Source: Aralia elata
Lineage: Eukaryota; Streptophyta; Magnoliopsida; Apiales; Araliaceae
Length of the DNA stretch: 64,000 nt
Direction of reading: 5' to 3'
NCBI GenBank assembly: GCA_034770075.1
Contig: JAVJAP010000214.1
Span: forward strand, 558,001-622,000
Below are positions 45,032-57,145 of the stretch, in pieces; within the stretch, counting starts at the first letter, position 1; every line of letters starts with the position of its first letter. Position numbers and translations under genes: made by a program. The notes below the pieces were generated by a model. That model saw only the letters and a list, made by a program, of their open reading frames with translations. It did no database searches and was not told the origin of the DNA.

Positions 45032-46597
45032 CTACAAATCTGAAACTAGCTGAAGCAGGATGGATAAAGTGGTGGATAGATCTGAAGCATCAACATCCCC
45101 TGCAATCTGCTGCCCCATCATGTCGATGCGGTCCAATAAAGCAGTGGCTCGGTTGACAATCCCAGAATGAGCATCTATAACTGCCCTGGTCTGAAATACG
45201 ATGACATCTCTGTCAGCAATGGCAGCGTCTCTAGCCAGAATGGCATCATCTCTCTCGACAAGAGCGGCATCCCTCTCAGCTTCCGTAGTAATCAAGGCCA
45301 GGCGGAGTCGGGTATCCTCAGTAGCCCGACTTGGGGCAGAATCAGCTGAGATGGAATGATCTATGGTATCATCTGGGAAAATCACTCCAGAATCATCAAA
45401 GGCCCCGGTCTGAGTCAAACCAGCCTGATCCAAGTCTCCGCGTAACCACTGCACGTAAGCAAATGTCTGGATGTGGCAGCCCTCACTATATTCGGCAAGG
45501 ATCCTGTGAGACCAAAGATCGTATACCCGCAGTATATCCCTCTCTGTCTGGGATGATATAAGAAATCGGTAGGCGGCTGCACCCGTGAAAGGGTGAAAAT
45601 CCTGTGCCTAATCAAACTGTCCTGTAACCGCCAAGGGATCATAAGTCGTCACGCCCCTCAAGCCGGCAATAGGGATGAAATCCAGGTTGGGCACGTGAGT
45701 CAAGAAACTCATAAAGGAGTAATAACCTGAGTAGATCAGGAGATGAAAAGGATCCTCAATGACCAACAAAAATGATATCCAGGAGGCCGCATCAGCACAG
45801 CTCACGGGACGAAACGAAAACTGTGTGGCTATGTCATGGCTGAAGCAAAACCCTTGGCGGCGGAAGTGGCCGATGGGACTGAGATGACTCATGAACCACA
45901 CGTATAACAAAGTCGAGCTCCCTCTGAATACTCTGCCTCGGAAAGACTGGCAATATGAGGCTGACATGTAGGTATCCGCCAATATCATGGGAAGAATGGT
46001 GTGATCCTCCTGAAGGGCTCTAACGGTCGCGACAACTCGCATGTCCAACTGATCGGGTCCTGCTGGCAAATATAAAACTGAGACGACACAGGCCATCAAA
46101 ATGTCTAATCTCGAAGCACCCCAGCGCTCCTCGGACACGGAAAAATCACCGAAGAAAAGACGAAAACTGTCGGGTGAGCCGAATCGGTCAATAAAGAACT
46201 GAAGGGGAACCAGATGGTCTGATGTGATCACTGATAACAAAACTGTCCTCCGCAAACCGGTGAAAGTCAAGAATTGACGGCGCATGGAACCAGCTGTGAC
46301 CCTGGCACAAGGACCGTCCAAAGGCAGGCCGGTAAAGCGAGCATACTCCTCAAGAGTGGGGGTCAGCTCTACTGTCCCTAACCTGAACACCTGACGGGCG
46401 GGGGCCCAATAGCTCAGAATACCTTCCACAAAACCCGCGGGCACCTGAAAGGATAATAAGGACCAAGAATGTCCCAAAAGACCATCTGCGACAACCTTGT
46501 CGGCCAACGATAAACTGTCCAACCAGCGGAGGAGACTGCCGATTAACCCTGCGGAAGGAATGGGATCCAAATGTACCACGACATCTGAGGGCGACAT
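45032..46597 (-). pseudogene. Antisense gene 2 of Tat copy 2: PMD-like/DUF7745-like, one stop
   Basis: Homologous to the 521-codon intact gene in copy 1 over its whole length and in one frame. A TAG at 45608-45610 replaces the CAG of copy 1. The start at 46597 (MSPSDVVV) again follows a TTTTTTCACAG stretch. The C-terminal coiled-coil segment (ERDAALVERDDAILARDAA) is conserved with substitutions. No frameshift in about 1.56 kb, which suggests fairly recent decay. Confidence 0.72.
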
Positions 46598-46829
46598 CTG
46601 TGAAAAAATAGTATCAAAAGACTGTACAGGGGTCATTTCTCTATCCATAAATAAAAAAAGCATGCATCGTACAGTTAATAATAAAGCAAATAAATTTCAT
46701 AGAGATAAAAGATAAAAATTGTGCATAAATAAAACAAATGAGTTCAGTACATAGTGCATGTAATAATGATAAAAAAGGAAAAAATAAATCTAAACAGGTG
46801 CAGGTACAAAAGCCCTATCCTATCATGAT
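46598..46829 (-). other. Spacer between antisense genes, Tat copy 2
   Basis: Short AT-rich spacer, as in copy 1. No gene. Confidence 0.5.
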
Positions 46830-48797
46830 CTAAACAAAGTCAATGTCATCTATGAAAGCGGGATCCTCGAACTGATCCCCTGGGGTCGTCGAAGTCGGAG
46901 GACCAAAATTCATGTCAGGAATGTATGGCTGCGCTGTGGCATCAGATGAGCTCGGGCCTGCATCATAACCCGCACTGTCAGGATCGTAGGCGTAAGCATC
47001 CTCTGGGGTCCGGCCTAACACCCGAAGATACAGCGACAGCTGCTCCACCTAGCGGGTCAAAGTGGCAATCTGCTCGGCATGAGTGGGAGTCCGAACGCAG
47101 GTAGCCCAGTCAGTCATCATCACCGAGCCGGGAACCATGTCTCCAAGAAAGAAAGTGGCCCGGGTCTGAGGACCGATGGTGCGAGGCACCCACCAGGTCC
47201 GGAAAGCCTCGCTCGTATTGGGACCCATAGACAGCATCCGACCATCCTCCCCGGCTAGCATGATCTCCGAAGGCTGAGAATCCAACAGCCAGGAAGTAGT
47301 GAAGGGAAGGGAGTGCGGGATGCGGATCTCTCCAGTAACGCATCTGAATGCGCACTCTCCCAAGTACATCACCCATCCTCCAACACTCTGCAAAGTGAGG
47401 CGACGGGTGGAAAGCTCGAACTCCGGGCCAGAAGGATGTCCATCGGCAAACCCCACAGTCAAATGCTCGGAGAGGTAGGGAACTCAGACGACATCAGCGG
47501 CTGTGATCAGCTCTAGCTGAATACGACAATGTGCAAAGCTGCCCGACACCGGGACCTCCTCCAGAGTGCTGTGATGCCACCGCCGACCCCGGGGATAAGT
47601 GTCCAGGCCAAGAGTAGTGACGGGCCTCAGGCATGGAAGACGCTCGTAGGCCCAGAACTGCGAACAGAAACAGCGAAAAGCATGAGTAACCGACAAATGC
47701 AGAAAAGAGAAATAAATAAAGGAAAGTCCAGTAAGAAGAGAGGAAGAGAAACCTCACCAGCAAAAAGTGATAGAATCCGAGCCAAGCGTCTATCTGTCCC
47801 TCCGAACGTAGACGCAGACCGTGGAGGAAATAAGCAAAGGTGAACGAACCCCAATCGTAGTCACCAATCTGGTCTACGTCTCTGACAGCTCCTACGACGC
47901 TGAAATGAATGGTAGAGGAGTTGTTCCCTAGGAAACAACCCCTTATAATGGTCAGGAACAAGCGCCGTAGCAGAATGTCGCGAGTGCCCTGATCCGCTGG
48001 AATAGGCAGTGCGTATATACCCCTGACAGCATCGACAGCCAAAGCACCGGACCGAATACTACGGGCCTTAAAGACCGGTCCTCAGCAGCGAAGCCCAATA
48101 AAGCCCGGACCTCCGCTGGAGTAATGTCAAGATCCAGAGGGACACGGGACCCGGCAAACTCTATACCCGTGATGTACCTCCAATCCGAGGGGGTCAGCAC
48201 CACCTCGCAGTCAAGAAGATGAAGAGACTGCGTCTGGTGGACCCATCGCTCGGATAAGGCCCTCATGTAACCCCAGGGGCACTGACGGGGGATGATAGTG
48301 AAAAAGTGACGGAAGCCCCATGAATCCACCACCGCCCGGTAGTCGCTATGCAAAGCGGTATAGAGGGAGTAAATGTTGAACCAGTTACCCCTCGGCTGGG
48401 TAAACTCGGGCACCTGTGACAAAAAATGAATGGATCAGTCCAACTCTAAACAGAATTTGGGAATAAGTTCAGAGGAGTACTTTAAGCATACCTCATTAGC
48501 TACAAGAGATGCCGAGGGGTGACGACTGAGATCCCGACCCAATTGATTGGGTATCTGCACAGAGGCGCCAGAAAGGGCGCGGTGAGGAGGTGGGACCGGT
48601 GTGCTGGAGGATGGCCCCTCTGCCGTAACCTCCGGAAGAACAGCCTCCTCAACGTCCGGGTGATCGGAACGGATGACAGCCTCCGCCAGTCGGCGAGCCT
48701 GACGCGTCCGAGGTAAGGCAGGGGCAGGTGCAGCCCTACGGCGGTGAACGCTCGAGGTCCGAGACACAGAAGAGCTACTAGGAGCGTCGGGATCCAT
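46830..48797 (-). pseudogene. Antisense gene 1 of Tat copy 2: PMD protein, three exons, broken
   Basis: Exons 48797-48492, 48413-47758 and 47657-46830, with the same phase-0 GT-AG borders as copy 1 (introns 48491-48414 and 47757-47658). Exon 2 is one base short: a deletion near 48074 shifts the frame after LLGFAAED. Stops: TGA 47484-47486 (Trp in copy 1) and TAG 47049-47051 (Gln in copy 1). PMD landmarks FWAYERLPCLRP and SLHLLDCEVVLTPSDWRY are kept. The sites that are stops in copy 1 are Ser and Trp here. Confidence 0.77.
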
Positions 48798-49585
48798 AGC
48801 TGGAATAGAACAGGCAAGGAGGAAGGTAAGTTCCCTTTTTTGAATTATGTCACAAATATTCCAATACTCGTCTTAGAATTAATGCAACATGATGTATGTT
48901 TATTAAAAAAAAAAAATAAAATCGGCGGAGTTCCGTCTGTAAAATGGACATCCCATGCATAGCCAAGCATGTTTTTCAAAGAACCCAAGCCACAACAGAT
49001 TCAAAATTGCATATTATATGGATAATTGCTATGTAAAGGGACCATAATGCATCATTTTCTTTCAAAAAAGGAACAACAGATATGTGGGACCACATCATGA
49101 GCATAAAATAGGACTCACACAGTTGATACATAGCATGTATATACAATAATGCATAGCATAACATTATAAAGCATACATTTTTATCTCTAAGCATGTAAAT
49201 AGCCAAATGTATAGCAAAACATTGACGAAATTGAAAAACGATCGGTCAAAGTGTTACTTGTAACGCGTAGATCGATCTAACCGGAGCGGTTTTTGCAAAA
49301 AAGGTTGGAAAACTCAGCAAAAGGGAGTGCAAAGGTTTGAAAATCGCGTGGGGTATGAATGAAAGTGACAGATCTGGGAGGCGGCTGGCCGCCTATATGC
49401 CCGATCTGCGGCTGGCCGCAGATCAATCTGCGGCTGGCCGCAGATCCATCTGCGGCTGGGCCCAGTGCTCCCCCATTGGTCCATTGCAAGCTTAATCGAT
49501 TCTAAAGCCCATTTGACTCATAATGTGATAATAAAAGACAAGATTTTGATGAAGTAGGTGTCGAACACGGCTTCTCAATTCAACC
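48798..49585. other. Non-coding region upstream of the antisense genes, Tat copy 2
   Basis: No gene. As in copy 1: AT-rich near the PMD start, including minus-strand GCTTTATAATG near 49163, then a GC-rich block with CCGCAGAT hairpins at 49401-49458. Confidence 0.5.
49401..49458. repeat. CCGCAGAT..ATCTGCGG hairpins, Tat copy 2
   Basis: Two full inverted repeats plus an extra half (GATCTGCGGCTGG) at the left. Same motif as 10700-10756. Confidence 0.85.
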
Positions 49586-50610
49586 GAGTGACCGGAAACG
49601 AGACCCGGCATTCATGAAACGATCGACCGGCGACGATACCCGGCGATCACTAGATGGGTGACTGGCGACGATACCCGGCCCCGACAAGATAACCAATCGG
49701 CGACGATACCCGGGGGTTACAAGATGGGTGACCGGCGACGATACCCGGCCCCGACGAGACGATCGACCGGCGACGATACCCGGCGATCACGAGATGGGTG
49801 ACCGGCGACGAAACCCGACGCCGACAAGACAACCAACTGGCAACGATACCCGGGGGTTACAGGATGGGTGACCGGCGACGATACCCGGCCCCGACGAGAC
49901 GATCGGCCGACGACGATACCCGGCGATCACGAGATAGGTGACCGGCGATGATACCCGGCCCCGACAAGACAACCAACCGGCGATGATACCCGGGGGTTAC
50001 AGGATGGGTGACTGGCGACGATACTCGGCCCCGACGAGACGATCGACCAGCGACGATACCCGGCGATCACGAGATGGGTGACCGGCGACGATACCCGGCC
50101 CCGACAAGACAACCAACCGGCGACGATACCCAGGGGTTACAAGATGGGTGACCGGCGACGATACCCGGCCCCGACGAGACGATCGACCGGCGACGATACC
50201 CGGCGATCACGAGATGGGTGACCGGCGACGAAACCCGGCCCCGACAAGACAACCAACCGGCGACGATACCCGGGGGTTACAAGATGGGTGACCGGCGACG
50301 ATACCCGGCCCCGACGAGACGATCGACCAGCGACGATACCCGGCGATCACGAGATGGGTGACCGGCGACGAAAACCGGCCCCGACGAGACAATCGACCGG
50401 CAACGATACCCGGCGATTACGAGATGGGTGACCGTCGACGAAACCCGGCCCCGACGAGACGATCGACTGGCGACGATAACTGGCGATTACGAGATGGGTG
50501 ACCGGCGACGAAACCCGGCCCCGACGAGACGATCGACCGGCGACGATACCCGGCGATCACGAGATGGGTGACCGGCGACGAAACCCGGCCCCGATGAGGC
50601 GATCATCCGC
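49586..50610. repeat. 70-bp tandem array, partly a 140-bp higher-order repeat, about 14.6 units
   Basis: GATGGGTGAC-type landmarks recur about every 70 bp. From about 49640 to 50360 two unit types alternate. One has GACAACCAACC and CCCGGGGGTTACA; the other has GACGATCGACC and CCCGGCGATCACG. This gives a 140-bp period. The last three units are all of the second type. The minus strand is open, but the frames shift with the unit. Confidence 0.93.
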
Positions 50611-50775
50611 ATTGACACCTTTTTGCGAATATCTTGAATGTCTTACATCTTACATTGCATCATAAGTTATATGTGTTGCATCGTGTATGTATTATCATTC
50701 TTGTGCACTGTCATTCCTGCATCGGGTGTCTATTCTTTATCCTGTTCATTTCATTTAACATTGCATAAACATGAT

Positions 50776-50788
50776 AAAGAGGGACAGC
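50776..50788 (+). other. Polypurine tract, Tat copy 2
   Basis: AAAGAGGGACAGC against the LTR start TGTAGACACC; one change from copy 1. Confidence 0.75.
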
Positions 50789-52853
50789 TGTAGACACCCA
50801 AATTTTGCGTTCCCTATACTAACCGTGACAGGAGGGCAAAATCGTCAATTGAACCAGCCTGCAAGAGCGAAGGATGGGCACAAGCACGAACGCTCAACAC
50901 CACCGCGACGATTGGCGACCAAAGTTGACGTGACAATAATGTCGTCCGAAACGGGCATCCTCGGATGAGGTGGCACGTCTCTCGGTAATTCCCGGACTGC
51001 AAAATACAGGCTTGTCAGCGGAAATCGACGTTACGGCATGAAAATCGATGTGTGGCACGAAAATTGAGAAAGTCAAACCGTTCAGCCGCGGATTGATCTG
51101 TGGCCAATAAGTGCGCCTTTTGAAAACACAGAACTCGAAACCAGGTGAGTGGAAGGCAGGCGGCTAGCCAGCCGCAGATCAATCTGCGGCTGACTTTGGC
51201 CAGCCTATTTCAGCTCATTTTCGCTTCAGCATACAGGGGGTTGAGCAGATTGAAAGAATAGGAGAATTCAGCAGCAGCAAAGCACGGAAATAGAAGGGAA
51301 AATAGCAAATTTTGCAACCAAATAGGAAGAAAAGAGAGAAAAAAATAGAGGATTTATACCCTTTTGATTTTGATTGTATCAAATATACTTCTTATCCTAT
51401 TCAAATACACAAGTTTACATCCATTTGAGATCATTTGCAAGGTGAAAATTCCCTTTGTTATAGCAATTTATATCATGTTATTTGGTTAAATTAAATATAG
51501 TTTTCATGTAATTTATGGTGGGATAATGGATTAGGGATTATTAGTGAGGGTTCCATCGGAACAAAATTCTTCCTAATAACCCGAGGATATCCAATTGGTG
51601 AAATTTCTAGCTTGTTTATGGTGATTTATTGGGTGTAATCTATTTAGATTATCATTTTCGGATATCATGGTGTATTAGGCAAATCCGTGTTGGTTAGTTT
51701 CGTAGTATTCATTTTGTGGGCATGTAGTAATCTCGGGTGTGAGCCTAGGAACGCGACCCCGCGGTCCAAATCCGATGATGGACGTTTTGATGTATGTAAT
51801 AGATTCAAGGTGCTCGTTTTTGTAACATGTAATCGTCGGGCCTTAAAACGACGCTAAGGCGAGAATCGGATTTAAGGCCCCGTAGTAGTGAAATATGTGA
51901 TTGTTGGCGTTCGAAGATATTTTGATGGCTTACATGCCCGTGAATAGCCCCCTACGCGTTTTGATATTTAATTTGATTTGTAACACCAAACAAAAGATTT
52001 CAAAGCCAAAACAATAAAGATTTTTCTAAAATCAATCAAAGTAGGATATTAGCATCACGAGGCTAAGAATTGGAAATGCTAATGAAAGTCGATTCCTATT
52101 TTACGAGAAAGCTAAAGAGAAGTTGTTTCCAAATGTCACAAAAATGGTTTTATAAAAAGAAATAACCGTTTTACTAAACCTTGATACATAAGGTGAAAGA
52201 GATCCTAGAAATTGCCCATCATTTATGAAAGCAACGTATAAATCTCGATTCCTATTTTGGCTAAGGTTTAATAAATTCATGTTTTACCAAAGCAACACTT
52301 AATGAAAAAATCTCATAGCTTTGACAATTAAAATCAAATCTTTCTCATAAAGAAACTAAAGCTTTCTCGAATAGGCCAAAGGACATTTTAAAGCATTCTC
52401 AAAATAAAACACGTCTCTTTCATAAAACACCAAAAAGAATTCCTTATACAAAACTCACCACAACATTCATTAGGCACCCACAAACACACACACACATACA
52501 CATTTCATGAATTAAAGGATAGGAAAACATCAAGATTGTGGTAACCGTGTTTCACGGAAGTCGGGGGGTGCCTAACACCTTCCCCTCGCTTAAGCAAGCC
52601 CCTGAACTCTATGAATCTCGGTTCGCAGACCAACTAAATTCGGAGTCACATATGAGCCAGCGATTTATAAAAAACGAAAACTCGGATGAGTTGGTACATC
52701 CATTTCAAATATACCAACTGGCGACTCTGGTTAATTGGCTCATCATAAAAAACGATCTTTCAAAACCCCGTCGACATTAAGTGCCGACCTTTTCCAAAAA
52801 ATCATTCAATCAAAAGGCTAAAATCGGAAAAGACAAAAAAACCGGCGTCGACA
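50789..52853 (+). repeat. 3' LTR of Tat copy 2 (2065 bp)
   Basis: TGTAGACACC to GGCGTCGACA, matching the copy 1 LTR but with about 200 bp extra near 51470-51700. The best-preserved hairpin, CAGCCGCAGAT-CA-ATCTGCGGCTG, is at 51169-51192. No gene. Confidence 0.87.
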
Positions 52854-54492
52854 AAAATCACTACACAAAACGCTCACCGGGGTGAGCTCTCGCCGGGGCG
52901 AGAAATTTGACTTGCTGAGCTCGTCGAGGCGAGCTTCATGAAACCCAGATTCTGCAGCTCGCGAACTGCAGAATTTCCAGACCAAAATTTCTCAATTTCT
53001 TCATTTTAACAACAATTTAGATATACCCAAATATTATAATCGTTGTAGAGTCAATACCCAGCATGTATACGATGATTCTAACAACCTAAATCAACCAAAC
53101 TAACAAAACCCAAAGGATTTAAATCAATTTTTCCTTAGGTTTTCCAAAACTCATATATTCCTCAAAAACACAAATTTTCTATTTAAAACTTGTTTAACAT
53201 CAATCTAATTTCTGGAAATCGATTGTAACTTACATACAATGAATTATAAACACCTTCCAATATGCATATACAATAATCATTCATAATTCATCAATTAAAA
53301 CCCTTATTTTATAAAACTCAAGAACACAAAAAGTTAAGAATAAAAAGGGTTAAATTATCACCTTAAATCCTTATTTGTGCTTGTGTAGATGATGAGAAGA
53401 TGATAAGAATTACTCTAAAATCCTCTCTTGATTCTCAGAACTTCCAATTTCTTTTCAATTTCCTCTCCTCTCTAACTCTCTTCCTCTCATCTGTATATTT
53501 TTTTTTATCTCACAAAATAAACTGACCAACTATGTGATTCTGAGTTGGGAGTTTCAACGGTTAAGGAAACCAAAGGCCACAAGGCCTAGTTTGGCACACT
53601 CAAAACAAAATAATCCATTTTTACCAAGGGTCACAAGGCCCTGTTTGGTTTAACTAAAATTAATCATTTTCCATTTATTTTAATAACCTTCTTATTACAT
53701 GACACCCTTGTCACACTTAAATTAAACTTATTTTTATTAATAATCTAATTAAGCTTATTAATAATTCCCGTTAAAACCTTATTGACAAAATTATAATTCA
53801 ATATAGTCAAATTATAATTTTGTTAAATAAAACATTTTATTCAATAAAACATTAATCCTCTAATTTAATTATTTAATTAAATTAGAATATTACTATTCTA
53901 TTAGCGTAACAAAATACGCACCGACGATAAAATTGATTATCATCAACTACTCAATATCATCATACGTAAATAATTTTCATCAAATATTTACTCCATAAAT
54001 ATTCCAAATAAAATATTTATTCAAATCCATAAATATTCTAAACTATAAGCAAAACTCACAATATTATTACATTTACATATATATTAAACTCCAATTTATT
54101 AAAACAAGTATATTCACATTGATTCACTATTTTAATTAAGTGAATCGCTCACATTATTTGTGAAACTTAATTTACAATAACTACCATTGTCCAGAAGACA
54201 TAACAAGCAAATTATATTATTTTCTAATATAATTTTAACTTAATTAAATTAACTAATATTACTCAACTAATTTCCTTTTCATGGAAATTTCATTTAATCT
54301 ATTCAATGGTTTAATTAACTATTAAACCTCGTTTCCTAAATACACGAATATATAATTCTCTTCACATCAAATCACATATTTCACAATATATATAACACAT
54401 ATATACACATACTCAAACTCAAAACGTCACATAGTAAGAATTTTATTTATTAAATTCTTATTTAATAATTTCTGAAAATCTAGGTTATCACA
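52854..54492 (-). repeat. Minus-strand chromovirus-type LTR, 3' end cut
   Basis: On the minus strand it starts TGTGATAACC at 54492, just after the purine tract TAAGGAGGGAAGGA, and runs into the Tat LTR end. Two hairpins near its cut edge: CTCACCGGGGTGAG 52873-52886 and CTCGCCGGGGCGAG 52889-52902. No gene. Confidence 0.65.
52873..52902. repeat. Adjacent hairpins with a compensating base-pair change
   Basis: CTCACC-GG-GGTGAG and CTCGCC-GG-GGCGAG lie 2 bp apart. They differ by one A-T versus G-C pair, changed on both arms. Confidence 0.9.
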
Positions 54493-55050
54493 TCCTTCCC
54501 TCCTTATAAGGATTCCGTCCTCGGAATCAACGAAACCTCCCTTACTCGGTTTTCACTATATCTCTTCACAACTATCGCTGAATAACTTAGTGCATTCCCT
54601 TAGTGTAGGTTTTATTTCATCACCTTCACTTAAACTTGAAACACTTCGAGTATTATATATTTTTTAATCCTTTAATGCATTCACTTCCTTTCTCCAAGGA
54701 TCATTGCATAACATACTCATTGTAATCATTTAATATCCTGATTTAGCATCGCATAAGTATTCGGGATATTACATTTAATACGACACTATTCGAACAAATA
54801 TATATCTGACTATCCCTAGTAGATCAGGTTATTTAGATTTAAAATTTATCCGTTATTATTAGTATCGAATGATATTTTTTTATAAAAAAAATAAATTGCT
54901 TATTTTTTTATTAATAATTATATATGTATTTATTCAAATAATGTCATGACAAGTGCTTAGGATATGGAGTATTATATATGAGAAATTATAAAGGGTATAT
55001 GCTAAAAATATTTATGGGTCACATTCAAGTAGAGTTCAAACTGTGAGTCA
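54493..55050 (-). other. Chromovirus internal remnant, then unassigned DNA
   Basis: The first bases are, on the minus strand, GACGGAATCCTTATAAGGAGGG, the usual sequence before a chromovirus 3' LTR. Beyond about 54600 I see no coding frame and no recognisable feature. Confidence 0.5.
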
Positions 55051-55302
55051 TTGGAAAAACGCTTGATTTCGGCTGTTTGTGATTTGTTTGAGATTGGAAA
55101 AGATGTATTACTACTAGAGTACTACAATTACAAGATGTTTAATAATCCACTCGTGTGGCCTGCAAAAGAAGAAGGATTATATCATCATTCTCCCTACATA
55201 GATGTTCCCCTTTATGGACCCAGTTTTGTCAACATCTTTTTGGTCCCAGGCTTCAGAATTTTACTGTTCGGAGAATTTTGGGAAAAGAGCCAACAATTTT
55301 AA
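55051..55302 (+). CDS. Short open frame, 83 codons, unknown
   Basis: No recognised family. The peptide is rich in aromatic residues (LLEYYNYKMF, VPLYGPSFVNIFLVPGF) and looks more protein-like than its AT-rich surroundings, so it may be a captured gene fragment. No promoter, intron signal or neighbour supports it, and chance is quite possible. Confidence 0.15.
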   Translation: MEKRLISAVCDLFEIGKDVLLLEYYNYKMFNNPLVWPAKEEGLYHHSPYIDVPLYGPSFVNIFLVPGFRILLFGEFWEKSQQF

Positions 55303-55847
55303 TGCAGGGAGAATTTTGGGGATAGAAGCAAAAGAGAATGAAAGAAAAACTTACATTTGACCATATATTTAGATGTTATTTTTTTTAATATTGTGAAAGT
55401 TTTTTATCCAATCGAAAAAAATAAGGCAAGATAAGATTATAAGATTGATCTCACTATATTATATATTTAATTAAAAGAGTTATCACTCATAGTTATCCAC
55501 ATAAATTGTAATAAAAAAATTGATATATAAAGTCGCAAAATTTATTTTAAAGAGGATGAAATAATGTATATAAACTGAAGGATAAATATGAAATTTAATA
55601 AGGGTATTAGTATAAAAAAAAAAGTACTCATCACTTTATATAATCTAGTGGATCGCTAAAGATAAATTTAAAACTTTTTTATTCTCTTTTCTCTGTTTTT
55701 ATTTTTCTTAATATGTGTAAAAAAAATATATTTTGTTCATTTTTTAAAAAACGGAGATAGTATGTTTATACAAGCTTGTATAAGACTATTGATTATTTTT
55801 ATTGGAAGTTCATTGCTTGTTTTCTTCAATCTTTAAATTTGTCGAGC
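55303..55847. other. AT-rich DNA without recognised features
   Basis: Low-complexity A/T runs; no gene. The right end (TTTTCTTCAATCTTTAAATTTG) is part of a degenerate tandem repeat described at 58291-59085. Confidence 0.6.
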
Positions 55848-56060
55848 ATCCCCTGTAGACCTGGCAAATTAGGCCCAAGCCCACGGGTCGGACCGGCCTG
55901 GCCCGTAAAAATTAGGTTACGGGCTTAAGATTTTTAACCCACGAAAATCTGTGCCATTTTGGCCCGACCCAGTTTTAGCCCAGCCCGTGATGGCCCGGCC
56001 CGTGGGTGGCCCGGCCCGCCCGCATGCTATTTGCTTAAAAAATTTGATACTAATGCTTCC

Positions 56061-56130
56061 ATGAAGGATTGAACCCAAGACCCCTCCAACTTACTAAATA
56101 AGTGTTTTGACCAACTGAGTTACAACAATT
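56061..56130 (-). other. tRNA-like relic in the left arm of the hAT element
   Basis: On the minus strand: GTAACTCAGTTGGTCA (A-box-like) and, about 40 bp on, TGGGTTCAATCC (B-box-like). The stems do not pair well, so it is not a functional tRNA. Confidence 0.55.
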
Positions 56131-56160
56131 TTATACCTTAACTACAATTAATCTTATTAA

Positions 56161-56176
56161 TGTATATACGTTATTG

Positions 56177-56216
<40 letters not shown>

Positions 56217-56566
56217 AACGTTATATATATATATATATATTATTGATGTATATGTATATATATATAACAATATTTGTTATTATTTATTTTCCTCTCTAAG
56301 TTACCTTTTCCTTTTCTAAGATTTCCAAAAGTTTTACAAAAATTGTTATAAATATATTAATATATATATATATATTAGTAACGTGTGTATATATATATAT
56401 ATTATTAACGTGTATATATATATAATTATTAATTATATATATTATTAACGTGTGTGTATATATATATAACAATATTTTTTATTATTTCTTTTTCTCTCTC
56501 TCAGTTACAATTTCCTCTCCCAATATTTTCAAAAGTTTTACAAACTTTGTTATATTTATATATACG

Positions 56567-56600
<34 letters not shown>

Positions 56601-56657
56601 CAATATTTGTTATAACAAATATTGTTATAACAATATTTGTTATTATAACAAATATTG

Positions 56658-56699
<42 letters not shown>

Positions 56700-56815
56700 A
56701 TTATTAACGTGTATATATAACAATATTTGTTATTATTTATTTTTCTCTCTCTAGGTTACCTTTTCCTTTTCCAAAATTTCTAAAAGTTTTATAAAAATTG
56801 TTATATATATACACG

Positions 56816-56852
<37 letters not shown>

Positions 56853-57145
56853 TAACGTATATATACAATTATATATATTAAGAAAAAATGTTGGTGCACA
56901 GCTATGTACTACACAGTAGGGCTATGGCGACGGTTTTTTGGGTTATGGCGACGGGTACTACCGTCGGCATAGACCTATAGCGACGGTACTACCGTCGGCA
57001 TAGCCCAAAAAACCGTCGTCATAGCCCTACTGTGTAGTGCACAGTTGTGCACCTACATATTGCTCTATATATTATTAACGTTATATATATTAATATATTT
57101 TTAATGTATATATATATATATATTATTAACGTATATAACGTAACA
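56161..57145. repeat. AT microsatellites and interspersed TATTATTAACGT motif
   Basis: Alternating (TA)n tracts separated by TATTA(T/G)TAACGT, about nine copies to 57700, and by three imperfect copies of an 80-100-bp unit (ACAATATTTGTTATTATT..AAAGTTTTACAAA) near 56263, 56466 and 56720. A palindromic block of ATAACAAATATTGTTAT lies at about 56597-56660. Grown by slippage inside the hAT element. Any open frame here is microsatellite. Confidence 0.85.
56889..57058. mobile_element. Foldback/MITE-like element, about 170 bp
   Basis: Nearly the whole element is one inverted repeat. TGTTGGTGCACAGCTATG at the left mirrors the reverse complement of the right end (CATAGTTGTGCACCTACA-type), with inner CTATGGCGACGG / CCGTCGTCATAG. 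No clear target duplication, so superfamily is open; the GGCGACGG inner repeats recall CACTA or Mutator derivatives. Inserted in the hAT interior. Confidence 0.7.

Larger units (their letters stand above)
39326..52853 (+). mobile_element. Tat/Ogre-lineage Ty3/gypsy retrotransposon, copy 2, 5'-truncated
   Basis: Same plan as copy 1 and closely similar throughout, with about 150 bp more at the left (it retains a VPWNYGG block of the gag-PR linker). It keeps the intron between PR and RT that copy 1 lacks. The left flank is the chromovirus 3' LTR, cut in mid-sequence; the right flank is a different LTR on the minus strand. No 5' LTR, leader or gag, and no target duplication (AAAAT follows the LTR). 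Confidence 0.87.

Noticed and set aside
56450..56707. 85-codon plus-strand frame
   Set aside because: Encodes mostly Ile-Tyr repeats from an AT microsatellite.
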